NCBI GenBank assembly: GCA_035634055.1
Contig: DASQDR010000256.1
Span: forward strand, 1 to 19,802
DNA: 19,802 bases
Direction of reading: 5' to 3'
Source: JAICTV01 sp035634055
GTDB taxonomy: Bacteria; Planctomycetota; Phycisphaerae; Tepidisphaerales; Tepidisphaeraceae
Shown here: positions 1 to 7,667 of the stretch, piece by piece
How positions within the stretch are numbered: position 1 is the first letter of the stretch
Layout of the letters: every line of letters begins with the position of its first letter
Notes under the pieces: generated by a model
Databases searched by the model: none
What the model saw: the letters and a program-made list of their open reading frames with translations, nothing else
Told to the model about the DNA's origin: nothing
Made by a program: the position numbers and the translations under genes

Positions 1-97
1 CGGTGATGGTCTCGCCCTCGAGCGGGACGTTGAAGTCCACCCGCATCAGGACCCGCTTCCCCTTCACGTCGATGTCGGCACCGGTCTTCTTCGCCAT
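1..97 (-). CDS. pgk: Phosphoglycerate kinase, N-terminal fragment
   Basis: Only the first 32 codons are inside the window; the gene continues beyond base 1. The translation starts MAKKTGADIDVKGKRVLMRV and goes on DFNVPLEGETIT, which is the classic phosphoglycerate kinase N-terminus (KRVLMRVDFNVP). The enzyme interconverts 1,3-bisphosphoglycerate and 3-phosphoglycerate, producing ATP in glycolysis, in the cytoplasm. The ATG at 97-95 is preceded by a CGGAG Shine-Dalgarno about 10 nt upstream, and a sigma70-like promoter lies at 144-171, so this start is well supported. The identification rests on the N-terminus alone, but that motif is very specific. Confidence 0.9.
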   Translation of the reverse strand, partial: MAKKTGADIDVKGKRVLMRVDFNVPLEGETIT

Positions 98-143
98 GGT
101 GTCGCGCTCCGAGAGTTCGCAGTGTTCAGACGTACGCGGGCCG

Positions 144-171
144 AAGATAGGAAGCCGGGGGGTCAAGTCAA
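144..171 (-). promoter_or_regulatory. Predicted sigma70-type promoter of pgk
   Basis: On the minus strand a TTGACT box (166-171) is followed after 16 bp by TATCTT (144-149). Transcription would start near 137, giving a leader of about 40 nt that carries the Shine-Dalgarno before the pgk ATG at 97. This is a prediction from match and spacing only. Confidence 0.5.
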
Positions 172-180
172 GCACCGGCG

Positions 181-208
181 CTGCGCGCACCGCCGGCCGT
201 GCGCGCAG
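181..208. terminator. Perfect 10-bp GC-rich hairpin
   Basis: CTGCGCGCAC (181-190) and GTGCGCGCAG (199-208) are perfect reverse complements around an 8-base loop. The hairpin lies 105 bp beyond the stop of the DUF4442 gene and about 10 bp upstream of the pgk -35 box. No T-run follows on the minus strand, so it may stop transcription of the upstream gene in a factor-dependent way or serve another role. The fold is seen; the function is inference. Confidence 0.35.
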
Positions 209-214
209 GCGCGC

Positions 215-227
215 CACAACGGTTGTG
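215..227. promoter_or_regulatory. Small dyad CACAAC-G-GTTGTG, operator-like
   Basis: CACAAC (215-220) and GTTGTG (222-227) form a perfect 6-bp dyad around one central base, in the 215-bp gap upstream of pgk. It has the form of a repressor site, but it is about 45 bp upstream of the predicted pgk -35 box and no regulator is identified. Confidence 0.2.
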
Positions 228-312
228 TTGCCGTTTTGCCGGCGTGGGATGACGTTGGGGTTGCGCGTTGTCGCTGGAGGAAGCGGCCGACCCTGGTGCT
301 TCGGCGGTCAGG

Positions 313-1128
313 TCACTTCTTCTTCCGCAGCGCCTTGACCTTGTGATGCACCTTCGGCGTGACGTGGAAGGTGGCCTCGCACTTGCCGACGCGGCGATCG
401 CGCTCGCCGCGGAAGCCTTGCTGGCTGACTTCCATGTCGATGGTGACGTTGAACTCCCCGCCCGCCTTGACCAGTTCCTGGAGGCTCTGCCGGGCGGTCA
501 TGCGGTAGACGGCCGGGCCGAAGCAGGGGCGGAGGAAGGTGTAGTTGAGGTTCTTGCAGACGACGGTGTAGTCGGCGCCGCAGATGCCGAAGACGTAGCC
601 GCCGCCGGCGATCTCGCTGTTGGCCAGCAGCGCCCCCCCGGCCATGGCGCGGTACCAGTTCCGGTTGAAGCGGCGGAACGGCAGGATGGCGTGGGCGACG
701 AAGGAGTTGGGGTCCAGCTCCTTCATCCGGATCCCGCTGAACGCCGCCAGCGGCAGCCAGATCAGCGAGCAGATGGAGTTCCAGAAGTTGTCCCGGACGC
801 TCAGGCGGCTGATGAACGCCTCGACCTTGTCGAACCACCCAGGCGCGGTGGGCGCGCGGATGCCGCGAGCGACCGGATCGCGATCATGCGCTGTAGTGGC
901 CGCGACGATACCCCCTGCGCCCCCGCCAACGATCGCCTGTCCGACAAGCAGGTCGTCAGGACGGAGCGCAGCGGCGGCGGGTTTGCCGTTGGTCTGCGCC
1001 GCGGCAGCCGCGGGGGGCGGCTCGTCCAAGTGCTTGGCAGCCTGTGCCTGCGCGGCCAACTCGGGGCTGCGCGCGTCGTGCTCGGCGGGTTCGGTACGGG
1101 CGATGCTCATGCCGTTGGCGCTCACCAT
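313..1128 (-). CDS. DUF4442 hotdog-fold, acyl-CoA thioesterase-like protein
   Basis: A 271-residue protein if the ATG at 1128 is used. Roughly the first 90 residues are Ala/Pro-rich and look disordered; residues about 95-265 form a domain resembling DUF4442 of the hotdog superfamily (PaaI/YiiD-like thioesterases). The central motif NRNWYRAMAGGALLANSEIA (about 155-174) matches the family's N-x-x-G-x-x-F-G-G-A-L-x-x-x-x-E-like core. The C-terminus is strongly basic (KALRKKK). The substrate is unknown; hotdog thioesterases generally act on acyl-CoA or acyl-ACP in the cytoplasm. Start choice: an open frame extends to 1176, but TACAAT sits 5 nt before the ATG at 1128, fitting a leaderless start; ATG 1110 with a weak GGTGAG upstream is the alternative. 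Confidence 0.7.
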   Translation of the reverse strand: MVSANGMSIARTEPAEHDARSPELAAQAQAAKHLDEPPPAAAAAQTNGKPAAAALRPDDLLVGQAIVGGGAGGIVAATTAHDRDPVARGIRAPTAPGWFDKVEAFISRLSVRDNFWNSICSLIWLPLAAFSGIRMKELDPNSFVAHAILPFRRFNRNWYRAMAGGALLANSEIAGGGYVFGICGADYTVVCKNLNYTFLRPCFGPAVYRMTARQSLQELVKAGGEFNVTIDMEVSQQGFRGERDRRVGKCEATFHVTPKVHHKVKALRKKK

Positions 1129-1133
1129 GCAAA

Positions 1134-1139
1134 ATTGTA
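1134..1139 (-). promoter_or_regulatory. TACAAT -10-like box, DUF4442 gene
   Basis: TACAAT on the minus strand ends 5 nt before the ATG at 1128, so initiation would fall at or next to the start codon. No -35 box is seen at 16-18 bp; a TTGACG is only 7 bp upstream, too close for the normal arrangement. Confidence 0.35.
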
Positions 1140-1271
1140 GCGCCCCCGTCAACTTCCGGACGCGCGGAAACGCCACGCCGGCGCGCCGCCGGCCGCCGAT
1201 GCGACAACCTGAGAAGCTGCAACCGCCGAGGCCCGCGCACCGCCGCGCCCCGGCGGGATCTCCAAAGCGAA

Positions 1272-2378
1272 TTAGTAGCGGAACACTGCCGCGATGCCCG
1301 CGTCGGTGGGCATCTGCTCGTGCTCCAGCACGTAGACCTGCCCGTCCATCTTCAGCACCATCTCGGCCAGGTCGTCCAGCAGGTCCTCGGCGCGCGGGTC
1401 GTGGCTGGTGGCGGACTCGATGGTGCCGGACGTCTTGTGCAGCACGCCCGGGACGTAGCGGTTGGCGTCCACCAGCAGCGTCCCGACGCGCCCGACGGCC
1501 GCGGCCTCGGCGACGATCGGCAGCTCGTCGGTCCCCTTCTGGTGCGCCTGGGCGACGCGGAACTGGTCAGTCAACCGGCGCACCTCCTCCTGGTAGCGCG
1601 GCTCCATCAGCTTCCACGCCTCGTCGCGCAGGCGGTCGTTGGGCTGGTGCTCCGGGTCGATGGCGATCCCCTTCTCCAGGATGTAAGGGTTCTTGCTCAT
1701 CTCCAGGAACGCCGACAAGTTCTTCACGTCCGCCGCCACGATCAGCGGCAGGTGCGACACGCGCGAGTGGTTTTCCCACACCAGCGTGTCCAGCAGTCGC
1801 AGGAAGTGGTCCAGGCGCATCGCGGGTTGCTCGGCGGACGTGGCGCCGTGCTGCTCGGGCATGTTCTTGCCGCCGATGTGCACCACCCGCGCCTCCAGGA
1901 TGCTCGGCGGGACGTTGCGCAGCGGCACCTCGGAGACGGCGTACTGGTTCCCCTCGAGGATTCGAATTCGGTTGAGGCTCAGGCACAGGATCTGGAAGCG
2001 GTCACCCTGCTGCATCGTGCGGATCAGCGGCTTGACGTGGAAGCTTTCGGAAACCACGCACAGCTCGTCCACTGGCCGCTGAAGGTCCAGCACCTGGAGG
2101 TAATCCGGGGAGGCGAAGATGGCGATGCCGTCGTGCGGCCCTGCGCCGATCTGCTCGGCGGGGATCGTGTGGAGCTTGGCGAGGGCAGCCTTTGCCTGCT
2201 TGTTGGGGAACTTCTCCATCAGCATCCGCTCGGCCTGGCTGAGCAGCTCGCGGAACCGCTGAAGGTTCTGCTCCGCCGGCGGCGAGGCGCGGTGCGCGGG
2301 GAAGTACATCGAGACGCACGGCGCCTCGTGCTGTGCCAGAAGTTCCGCGAACCAGCCTGTGCTGTTGACCGCTTGCAT
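1272..2378 (-). CDS. baeRF7-domain protein (bacterial eRF1/aRF1-like)
   Basis: A 368-residue cytoplasmic protein that I recognise as a bacterial member of the archaeo-eukaryotic release factor superfamily, family 7 (baeRF7). Supporting features are the N-terminal region with APCVSMYFPAHRASPPAEQN, the central LPLIVAADVKNLSAFLE segment, and the end VLEHEQMPTDAGIAAVFRY, which is typical of this group. baeRF proteins are proposed from comparative genomics to act on ribosomes or RNA under stress; no biochemical role is settled and none is claimed here. The ATG at 2378 has an excellent GGAGG Shine-Dalgarno (2385-2389) with 6-nt spacing. The gene lies 144 bp before the DUF4442 gene on the same strand and downstream of a large intergenic hairpin. 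Confidence 0.75.
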   Translation of the reverse strand: MQAVNSTGWFAELLAQHEAPCVSMYFPAHRASPPAEQNLQRFRELLSQAERMLMEKFPNKQAKAALAKLHTIPAEQIGAGPHDGIAIFASPDYLQVLDLQRPVDELCVVSESFHVKPLIRTMQQGDRFQILCLSLNRIRILEGNQYAVSEVPLRNVPPSILEARVVHIGGKNMPEQHGATSAEQPAMRLDHFLRLLDTLVWENHSRVSHLPLIVAADVKNLSAFLEMSKNPYILEKGIAIDPEHQPNDRLRDEAWKLMEPRYQEEVRRLTDQFRVAQAHQKGTDELPIVAEAAAVGRVGTLLVDANRYVPGVLHKTSGTIESATSHDPRAEDLLDDLAEMVLKMDGQVYVLEHEQMPTDAGIAAVFRY

Positions 2379-2456
2379 GCGCTGCCTCCGTTCAGTTCAG
2401 TTGGCTTAACCACGTCACGTCAGCCGGGGGAGTCCGCAAACGCAATGCCTGAGAGA

Positions 2457-2559
2457 AAACGCTGAAGGGTGAACGCTGAATGATGAATGATGAGAGGAGA
2501 AATGCGCCGCGTCGCGACGATTCTGCCGTTCATCATTCAGCATTCACCCTTCAGCGTTT
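2457..2559. repeat. Large inverted repeat built of NNNTGAA heptads
   Basis: The arms 2457-2487 and 2529-2559 are 31 bp each and are reverse complements with one mismatch, which can be a G-U pair in RNA. Each arm is made of seven-base units: CGCTGAA, GGGTGAA, CGCTGAA or TGCTGAA, TGATGAA. The 41-base loop contains a perfect CGTCGCGACG palindrome (2510-2519). The element starts 5 bp after the TAA of the permease gene, and on that strand the hairpin is followed by TTTTCTCTC, so it could serve as the permease terminator. It also resembles a mobile palindromic repeat (REP or MITE-like). Structure is seen; function is inference. Confidence 0.7.
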
Positions 2560-2564
2560 CTTCC

Positions 2565-3884
2565 TTAGCTCCAGATGAAATAGGCAAGGAATGCCGCGCT
2601 GGCAAGGTACATCAGCGGGTGCGGCTCGCGCGGCTTGCGGGCGAGCAACTTGATGACGACGTAAGCGATGAACCCATAGCCGATCCCGTGGGCGATGCTG
2701 TAGGTCAGCGGGATGGTCAGCAGCGTCAGGAAGGCGGGGATGGCCGTCTCGTAGTCATCGAAGTTCACCTTCACGATTTGCGCGATCATCAGGAAGCCGA
2801 CCAGGATCAACGCCGGCGCCGTGGCGGCGGCGGGGACGACGCCGGCGACCGGCGCGAGAAAGATCGCCAGCAGGAACAGCAGCCCGACGAAGACCGTGTG
2901 AAGCCCGGTGCGCGCGCCCTCGGCGACGCCTGCGGCGGACTCGATATAGCTCGTGACCGAGCTGGCCCCCAGCGCGCCGCCGATCGCGGCGCTGAGGGAA
3001 TCGACGGCGAGGATCCGGCGAACGCCGGGAACGCGCCCGCGTTCGTCCACCAGCCCCGCCGACTCCGCCACCGCCGACGCGGTGCCGATCGTATCGAAGA
3101 AGTCGACCATCACCACGGCGAACAGCAGCGGCATCAGGTCCCAGCGCAGCGCCGCGCGCACGTCCGCCTGGAAGGCGACCCCGGTGAAGCTCGGCAGGGG
3201 AAAGGTGGCCGGCCAGCGCGTCGCGCCGAACAGGAACGCCACGCCGGTGGTCAGCAGGATGCCCAGGATGAGCGCCCCGTTGACGCGCCGCGCGACCAGG
3301 AAGGCGGTGGCGAGCAGGCCGATGAGCGCCGTGCGCGTGGCCGGGTCGGCCAGGTGCCCCGCCGCCACCGGCGGCGCGCCGGCCGCGCCGGCGATGACCA
3401 GCTTGGCGTTGACCAACCCGATGAACGCGATGAATAGCCCGATGCCCGCGCCGATCGCCAGGCGCAGGTCGCGCGGGATCGCGTGCATCACCGCCTCGCG
3501 CAGGCCGGTCAGCACCAGCAGCGTGGTGAGCAGGCCGTCGAGCACGATTAGCCCCATCGCCGCCTGCCACGAACCGGCCGCGGTCGAGACCTGGTACGCG
3601 ACGATCGCGTTCAGCCCCATCCCGCTGGCCAGCGCGATCGGGAAGTTCGCCACCGCCCCCATCAGGATGCAGCAGACGCCCGCCGCCAGCGCGGTGGAGA
3701 CGAGGAACGCGCCGAACATCTCCGGCGTCGCCCCCTTCGCCTGGGTGAGGATGTCCGGGTTGACGAACAGGATGTACGCCATCGTGAGGAACGTCGCGAC
3801 CGCCCCGCGCAACTCCCGGCCGACGGTGGTGCGCCGCGCGCTGAGGTGGAAGAAGCGATCAATCGCGCCCGCGCCACTGGCCAT
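2565..3884 (-). CDS. NCS2-family purine permease (AzgA-like)
   Basis: A 439-residue multi-spanning inner membrane transporter of the AzgA-type branch of the NCS2 (nucleobase:cation symporter 2) family, expected to import adenine, guanine or hypoxanthine with protons. Diagnostic segments are TFLTMAYILFVNPDIL (31-46), ANFPIALASGMGLNA (79-93), DFFDTIGTASAVAES in the middle, and SSVTSYIESAAGVAEGARTG after it, which includes the substrate-site region of the family. Length is normal for the family. The open frame extends to 3962, but similarity begins at the ATG at 3884 (MASGAGAIDRFFHL), which has a TATCCT box 9 nt upstream and no Shine-Dalgarno. The precise purine specificity cannot be read from sequence. 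Confidence 0.88.
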   Translation of the reverse strand: MASGAGAIDRFFHLSARRTTVGRELRGAVATFLTMAYILFVNPDILTQAKGATPEMFGAFLVSTALAAGVCCILMGAVANFPIALASGMGLNAIVAYQVSTAAGSWQAAMGLIVLDGLLTTLLVLTGLREAVMHAIPRDLRLAIGAGIGLFIAFIGLVNAKLVIAGAAGAPPVAAGHLADPATRTALIGLLATAFLVARRVNGALILGILLTTGVAFLFGATRWPATFPLPSFTGVAFQADVRAALRWDLMPLLFAVVMVDFFDTIGTASAVAESAGLVDERGRVPGVRRILAVDSLSAAIGGALGASSVTSYIESAAGVAEGARTGLHTVFVGLLFLLAIFLAPVAGVVPAAATAPALILVGFLMIAQIVKVNFDDYETAIPAFLTLLTIPLTYSIAHGIGYGFIAYVVIKLLARKPREPHPLMYLASAAFLAYFIWS

Positions 3885-3893
3885 CGGCGGCGA

Positions 3894-3921
3894 AGGATAC
3901 GCCCGCGCGCGTGCCGTGCAA
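3894..3921 (-). promoter_or_regulatory. Predicted promoter, purine permease, leaderless type
   Basis: On the minus strand TTGCAC (3916-3921), a 16-bp spacer and TATCCT (3894-3899) lie 9 nt before the ATG at 3884. Initiation about 7-10 nt after the -10 box would leave 0-3 nt of leader. The -35 match is only three of six. Confidence 0.35.
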
Positions 3922-4102
3922 ACGGGAATGGAAGGCCCGACGTCGCCCCGCCGCGTCAGCATCTCCGGACTGCAGCCACGACGCTCGAGTTCCTGCCACG
4001 CTTCCGGCGGTGGCGGCTACCACGTGGAGCCCGCCCCCGCGCCCTCCGCGCCTCCGCCGTTGCCTCGATCCCTAGCGCAGTGGAAACGCTGCGTGCCGCT
4101 TT

Positions 4103-4108
4103 TATACT
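4103..4108 (+). promoter_or_regulatory. TATACT -10 box, GT-C glycosyltransferase gene
   Basis: TATACT is a five-of-six match to the -10 consensus and lies 8 nt before the ATG at 4117 in otherwise very GC-rich DNA. No good -35 hexamer is visible at 16-18 bp. No Shine-Dalgarno is present, so the transcript may be leaderless. Confidence 0.45.
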
Positions 4109-4116
4109 CGCCGCCC

Positions 4117-5874
4117 ATGTCGCAGCCGATGAACGACGGGCGAGATCGACGGAAATCGGCGTGGGTGGCCGGGGTCGTCCTGCTCGCGACGCTGGCGCGC
4201 CTCGCCGTCTTCCCGGAGCGCTACGAGGTTCGCGACGTGGACGAGCCGGGCTATCTCGCCGGCGGGCTGCAACTGCTCGAGGGGTGGACGCCCGGCACCA
4301 AGGCCGCGCCGGGCGCGACGATGTACTGGATCACCTGGGCCTACGCCGGCGTGCAGTCGGCGCACCACCTGGTCCGCCCGGGACCGGAGGAACGGGCGGT
4401 GCCGTTCCTGCTCCGCCCGTTCGTCGCCGTCAACCACGCGATCTTCGACAACTACCGCGACCTGAGCGGCCTGCACGTCTTCATGATCGCCGCGTTCGTG
4501 CTGATCTCCGCGGCGGCGGCGGCGGCGGCGGCGCTCCTCGGCTATCGCTGCGGCGGCGCCCTCGGCGCGGTGCTGGCGGGCGGGTTCTTCGCGCTTTGCC
4601 CGGTCTTCGTCGAGTTCACCGCCATGACCCGCCCGTACGTCCTGGGGTGGGACTTCGGCCTGCTCGCGATCTACTTCGCAACCCGCGGCGGCGTCGCCCG
4701 CGCCGCCGTCTTCACCGGCCTGGCCGTCGCCAGCCGCATCGAGATGCTGGCCGTGCTGCCGATGGTGGCGTGGGGACTGTGGGACGGGGCGGGCGCCCCG
4801 CCGTGGCGGCTGGGGCGGCCGTTCGCTCGGTACGTTGCCCTGTCCGCGCTAGTCTCGGTCGCGGTCGCGCCCTGGCTGGTGACGAACATGCTGGGGCTGA
4901 TCCGCTCGATCGTCACCGTCCGTTTCGCCCCGCCGCCGGAGGTCAACCTGCCGGTCGCGCGGGCGGTGGCGGAGGTCGCGTTCTTCCAGGGCGCCGCGCT
5001 GGCACTGCTGGCGGCGGCGGCGGGCATCGCGCGGCTGCCGCGCGGGCAGCGCGGGCGCGCGATCCTGCTCTTGATCTACGTCCTGCTGCTGATGGCGATG
5101 TTCGTGCGGCAGAGCGGGTTCGGCCTGCACCAGAACGCCTCCATGTTCGTCGGGGTGGTGCTGCTGCTGGCGGTCGGAGCGCGCGGGCTGCGCGAGATCG
5201 CGCCGCTGCGCCGCCCGCGCGTGATGGCGGCCGCCGTCGCGCTGATCCTCGTGCTGCCGTTCATGATGACCGCGCGGCTCGCGGCGCGGGTGGCGCGCCC
5301 GGGCACCGGTGACGGCTCGGTCGCCTGGATCGAGCAGAACGTGCCGGCCGGCACGACGGTCTACTGGATGCCCGCCTTCGCGCTGCGGCAGTTGCTCCCG
5401 ACGCCGCGGTCCGCCGACGCCGCTTGGGAGACGGTGACGAACGTGAAGGCATGGCAGGCGAAGCTCCAGGCCGGCATGTCACGGCTCGGCGTGGCGGCCG
5501 AGGACCTGCCCCGCGCGCTGGCCGACGAGCACATGATCCAGGACCGCGGCGCGCGGCGCGGCACCTTCATCCTTGGCAGCCGCCCCGCCTACCCCGCCCC
5601 GCGCTACGACCTCCGCCTGATCGGCCTGCCGCTGATGTTCCACGTCGCCGACGTGCCGGGCGAGTGGAAGCGGACCGGCGGCGTGGTCGTCACGCGCACG
5701 ATCCCCGGGCAACCCGCGCCGACGGAGTTCGGTCCGCCAACGGCGCAGTGGGTCCACGGCGGCGGCGTCGCCACGTATTTGTATGTCTCGCCGAACCTTG
5801 CCAAACCAGCGACGCGGCCGGCGACAAGCACGATGACAACGACCGCGACGACTGCCCCTGAGCAGGCTCATTAA
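4117..5874 (+). CDS. GT-C fold (GT39/ArnT-like) membrane glycosyltransferase
   Basis: A 585-residue polytopic membrane protein. The first transmembrane helix (about 15-32) is followed by a periplasmic loop with RDVDEPGYLAGGLQLLEG (39-56); an acidic D-E pair in the first loop is the catalytic hallmark of GT-C enzymes that use polyprenyl-phosphate sugars (GT39, ArnT, GT83). About ten further hydrophobic segments follow up to about residue 390, then a soluble C-terminal domain and a Thr-rich tail. It probably transfers a sugar from a lipid carrier to a lipid or protein outside the inner membrane; donor and acceptor are unknown. The open frame extends far upstream to 2953, but that part is antisense to the permease gene; the ATG at 4117 with TATACT just before it is preferred. 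Residues 132-139 are eight alanines from a (GCG)8 run. Confidence 0.75.
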   Translation: MSQPMNDGRDRRKSAWVAGVVLLATLARLAVFPERYEVRDVDEPGYLAGGLQLLEGWTPGTKAAPGATMYWITWAYAGVQSAHHLVRPGPEERAVPFLLRPFVAVNHAIFDNYRDLSGLHVFMIAAFVLISAAAAAAAALLGYRCGGALGAVLAGGFFALCPVFVEFTAMTRPYVLGWDFGLLAIYFATRGGVARAAVFTGLAVASRIEMLAVLPMVAWGLWDGAGAPPWRLGRPFARYVALSALVSVAVAPWLVTNMLGLIRSIVTVRFAPPPEVNLPVARAVAEVAFFQGAALALLAAAAGIARLPRGQRGRAILLLIYVLLLMAMFVRQSGFGLHQNASMFVGVVLLLAVGARGLREIAPLRRPRVMAAAVALILVLPFMMTARLAARVARPGTGDGSVAWIEQNVPAGTTVYWMPAFALRQLLPTPRSADAAWETVTNVKAWQAKLQAGMSRLGVAAEDLPRALADEHMIQDRGARRGTFILGSRPAYPAPRYDLRLIGLPLMFHVADVPGEWKRTGGVVVTRTIPGQPAPTEFGPPTAQWVHGGGVATYLYVSPNLAKPATRPATSTMTTTATTAPEQAH

Positions 5875-6046
5875 CGCGGCAACCCAGGCGTCGCGTCGAG
5901 GAGGACTCGGACGGTGCTACCGCCTTGAGGATGAGCCGTGAGCGCAAAGCCGCCGGGACAAAGATGCCCACGCCAAGGGAGGCCGGTGCCGCTGACCGTG
6001 ATTCTCGTCCCCCGCGCTTTCGCCGGGCGCCGTGACGCCCCGGGGG

Positions 6047-7522
6047 TCAGCCGTGCGGGCGCTTCTTCCACATCTGGTGGAACGTCTTGCGGGCCGGGGC
6101 GGGCATGTCGCGCACTTGCGTCCAGCCGGCGGCAACCGAGGGCATGCTGGTCACCCAGCCGGTCTTGCGCGCGCGGCGGCGCAGGTCCCACTTCTGGAAC
6201 GTCCCGATCAGCTTGTAGACCAGCGGGGACTTCAGCCCGCGCGCCCAGACCCGGTAGACCAGCCGCTCCGCCCACGAGTTCAGGTGCTGCTGGTTGATGT
6301 CGCGGCGAAGGTTGATCAGGTGCCTGGGGATGTTGATCTTGACCGGGCAGGCCTCGTAGCACGCGCCGCACAGGCTCGACGCCTGCGGCAGGTCCTTGAA
6401 GTTTCCCAGCCCCTGGAACAGCGGCGTGATCAGCGCGCCGATCGGCCCCGGATAGACGCTGCCGTAGGCGTGCCCGCCGATCTTGCGGTAGATCGGGCAG
6501 GCGTTGAGGCACGCGCCGCAGCGGATGCAGCGCAGCGTCTCGCGGTACTCCTCGCTGGCGAGGATCTCGGTCCGACCGTTGTCGATCAGGACGAGGTGGA
6601 ACTCCTCTGGCCCGTCCTTCTCCCCCGGCATTCGCGGCCCGCCGAAGATGTTGTTGTAGATCGTGATCGGCTGCCCCGTCGCGCTGCGCGAGAGCAGCTT
6701 GAGCATCACCGCCAGGTCGGCGACGCGCGGCACGACCTTCTCGATGCCGACCAGGCTGACCAGCACGCGCGGCGTGGTAATGCTCTGCCGCTGGTTCCCC
6801 TCGTTCTCCACGCAGCAGAGCTGCCCGGTCTCGGCGACGAGGAAGTTCCCGCCGGTCATGCCGAAGTCGCTCTTGCGGAACTTGTCGCGCAGGTAGGTCC
6901 GCGCCTGCTGCGTCAGCGCGTGCGGGTCGTCGTTGTACGGCGTGCCGAAGTACTCGCTGAACAGCTTGGCGATCGACTGCCGGTCCTTGTGCACGATCGG
7001 CGCGACGAGGTGGCTCGGCTTGTCGTGGCTGATCTGCACGATGAACTCGCCCAGGTCGGTCTCGACCACGTCCATCCCCGCCAGTTCCAGCGCGTGCGCG
7101 AGGTTGATCTCCTCGCTGACCATCGTCTTGCTCTTGATGCAGCGGGTGCAGTTCGACCTGGTGGCGATGTCCAGGATGATGCGCTTGGCCTCGGCGCCGT
7201 CGCGGGCGAAGTAGACGTGGCCGCCGTTCTTCTCGACGTTGGCGGTGAGCTGATGGAGGTAATAGTCGAGGTAATCCAGCGCGTGCTGCTTGATGTCGCC
7301 GGCCAGCTTGCGGAGCGCGTCGGAGTCGGGAATGTCCAGCAACCGGAGCTGCCGCCCGGTGTACTGGCGCATCACGGCGTTGTTGATCGCCGCCTTCAGC
7401 CGCTCGTCGCCGGCCGCCTTGACCGAGATGGAGTGGAAATCAAACTTCGACCCCGCCGCCTGCTCGAGGAAATCCTTCGTGTGGGAATCGACCCGGGGCT
7501 GTTCTACGACCGTCTGCGCCAT
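6047..7522 (-). CDS. LutB-like iron-sulfur lactate utilisation protein
   Basis: A 491-residue cytoplasmic protein of the LutB/YkgF family. Residues about 20-310 form the LUD-type domain, and the C-terminal part has two ferredoxin-like clusters: CIRCGACLNACP (332-343) and CGACYEACPVKI (385-396), ligands for 4Fe-4S centres. In Bacillus subtilis LutB works with LutA and LutC to oxidise L-lactate to pyruvate. Neither lutA nor lutC is in this window: the neighbours are two glycosyltransferases on the other strand, so the partners must be elsewhere or the protein has another role. The ATG at 7522 follows TACAAT by 7 nt and has no Shine-Dalgarno; another ATG 5 nt upstream is in a different frame. 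The end lies 172 bp from the convergent glycosyltransferase gene; a weak GGGCG/CGCCC stem at 6025-6040 is the only hairpin noted there. Confidence 0.85.
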   Translation of the reverse strand: MAQTVVEQPRVDSHTKDFLEQAAGSKFDFHSISVKAAGDERLKAAINNAVMRQYTGRQLRLLDIPDSDALRKLAGDIKQHALDYLDYYLHQLTANVEKNGGHVYFARDGAEAKRIILDIATRSNCTRCIKSKTMVSEEINLAHALELAGMDVVETDLGEFIVQISHDKPSHLVAPIVHKDRQSIAKLFSEYFGTPYNDDPHALTQQARTYLRDKFRKSDFGMTGGNFLVAETGQLCCVENEGNQRQSITTPRVLVSLVGIEKVVPRVADLAVMLKLLSRSATGQPITIYNNIFGGPRMPGEKDGPEEFHLVLIDNGRTEILASEEYRETLRCIRCGACLNACPIYRKIGGHAYGSVYPGPIGALITPLFQGLGNFKDLPQASSLCGACYEACPVKINIPRHLINLRRDINQQHLNSWAERLVYRVWARGLKSPLVYKLIGTFQKWDLRRRARKTGWVTSMPSVAAGWTQVRDMPAPARKTFHQMWKKRPHG

Positions 7523-7529
7523 GGCATTG

Positions 7530-7535
7530 ATTGTA
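7530..7535 (-). promoter_or_regulatory. TACAAT -10-like box, lutB-like gene
   Basis: TACAAT on the minus strand, five of six to consensus, ends 7 nt before the ATG at 7522, so initiation is expected at or beside the start codon. No -35 box is evident at 16-18 bp. It lies in the 145-bp divergent intergenic region shared with the methyltransferase-glycosyltransferase gene. Confidence 0.4.
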
Positions 7536-7619
7536 GGACGCCGATGCGGCCGCCGCGAGCGGCACGGGAACCGGGGGCGAGGCATCGCAATGCGCGTCGC
7601 CGGCCCGTGTCGGATCGCT

Positions 7620-7648
7620 TTGACGCACCGCGCGGGCGACCTTAGCAT
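7620..7648 (+). promoter_or_regulatory. Predicted sigma70-type promoter, methyltransferase-GT2 gene
   Basis: TTGACG (7620-7625), a 17-bp spacer and TAGCAT (7643-7648) form one of the best -35/-10 pairs in the window. The start would be near 7655, leaving about 12 nt before the ATG at 7668. No strong Shine-Dalgarno lies in that leader. Confidence 0.5.
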
Positions 7649-7667
7649 CGCCGCCGGGATTTCGCAG

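Noticed and set aside
1147..1152. TTGACG as -35 box for the DUF4442 gene
   Set aside because: It is only 7 bp from the TACAAT box, far short of the normal 16-18 bp.
2953..4116. Long plus-strand extension of the GT-C glycosyltransferase frame over the permease gene
   Set aside because: It is antisense to a well-supported NCS2 permease, has a Ser/Arg/Pro-rich composition typical of shadow frames, and a -10 box marks the real start at 4117.
6032..7645. A 537-residue plus-strand frame opposite the lutB-like gene
   Set aside because: It is a GC-rich shadow; the minus strand carries both 4Fe-4S motifs and the family sequence.
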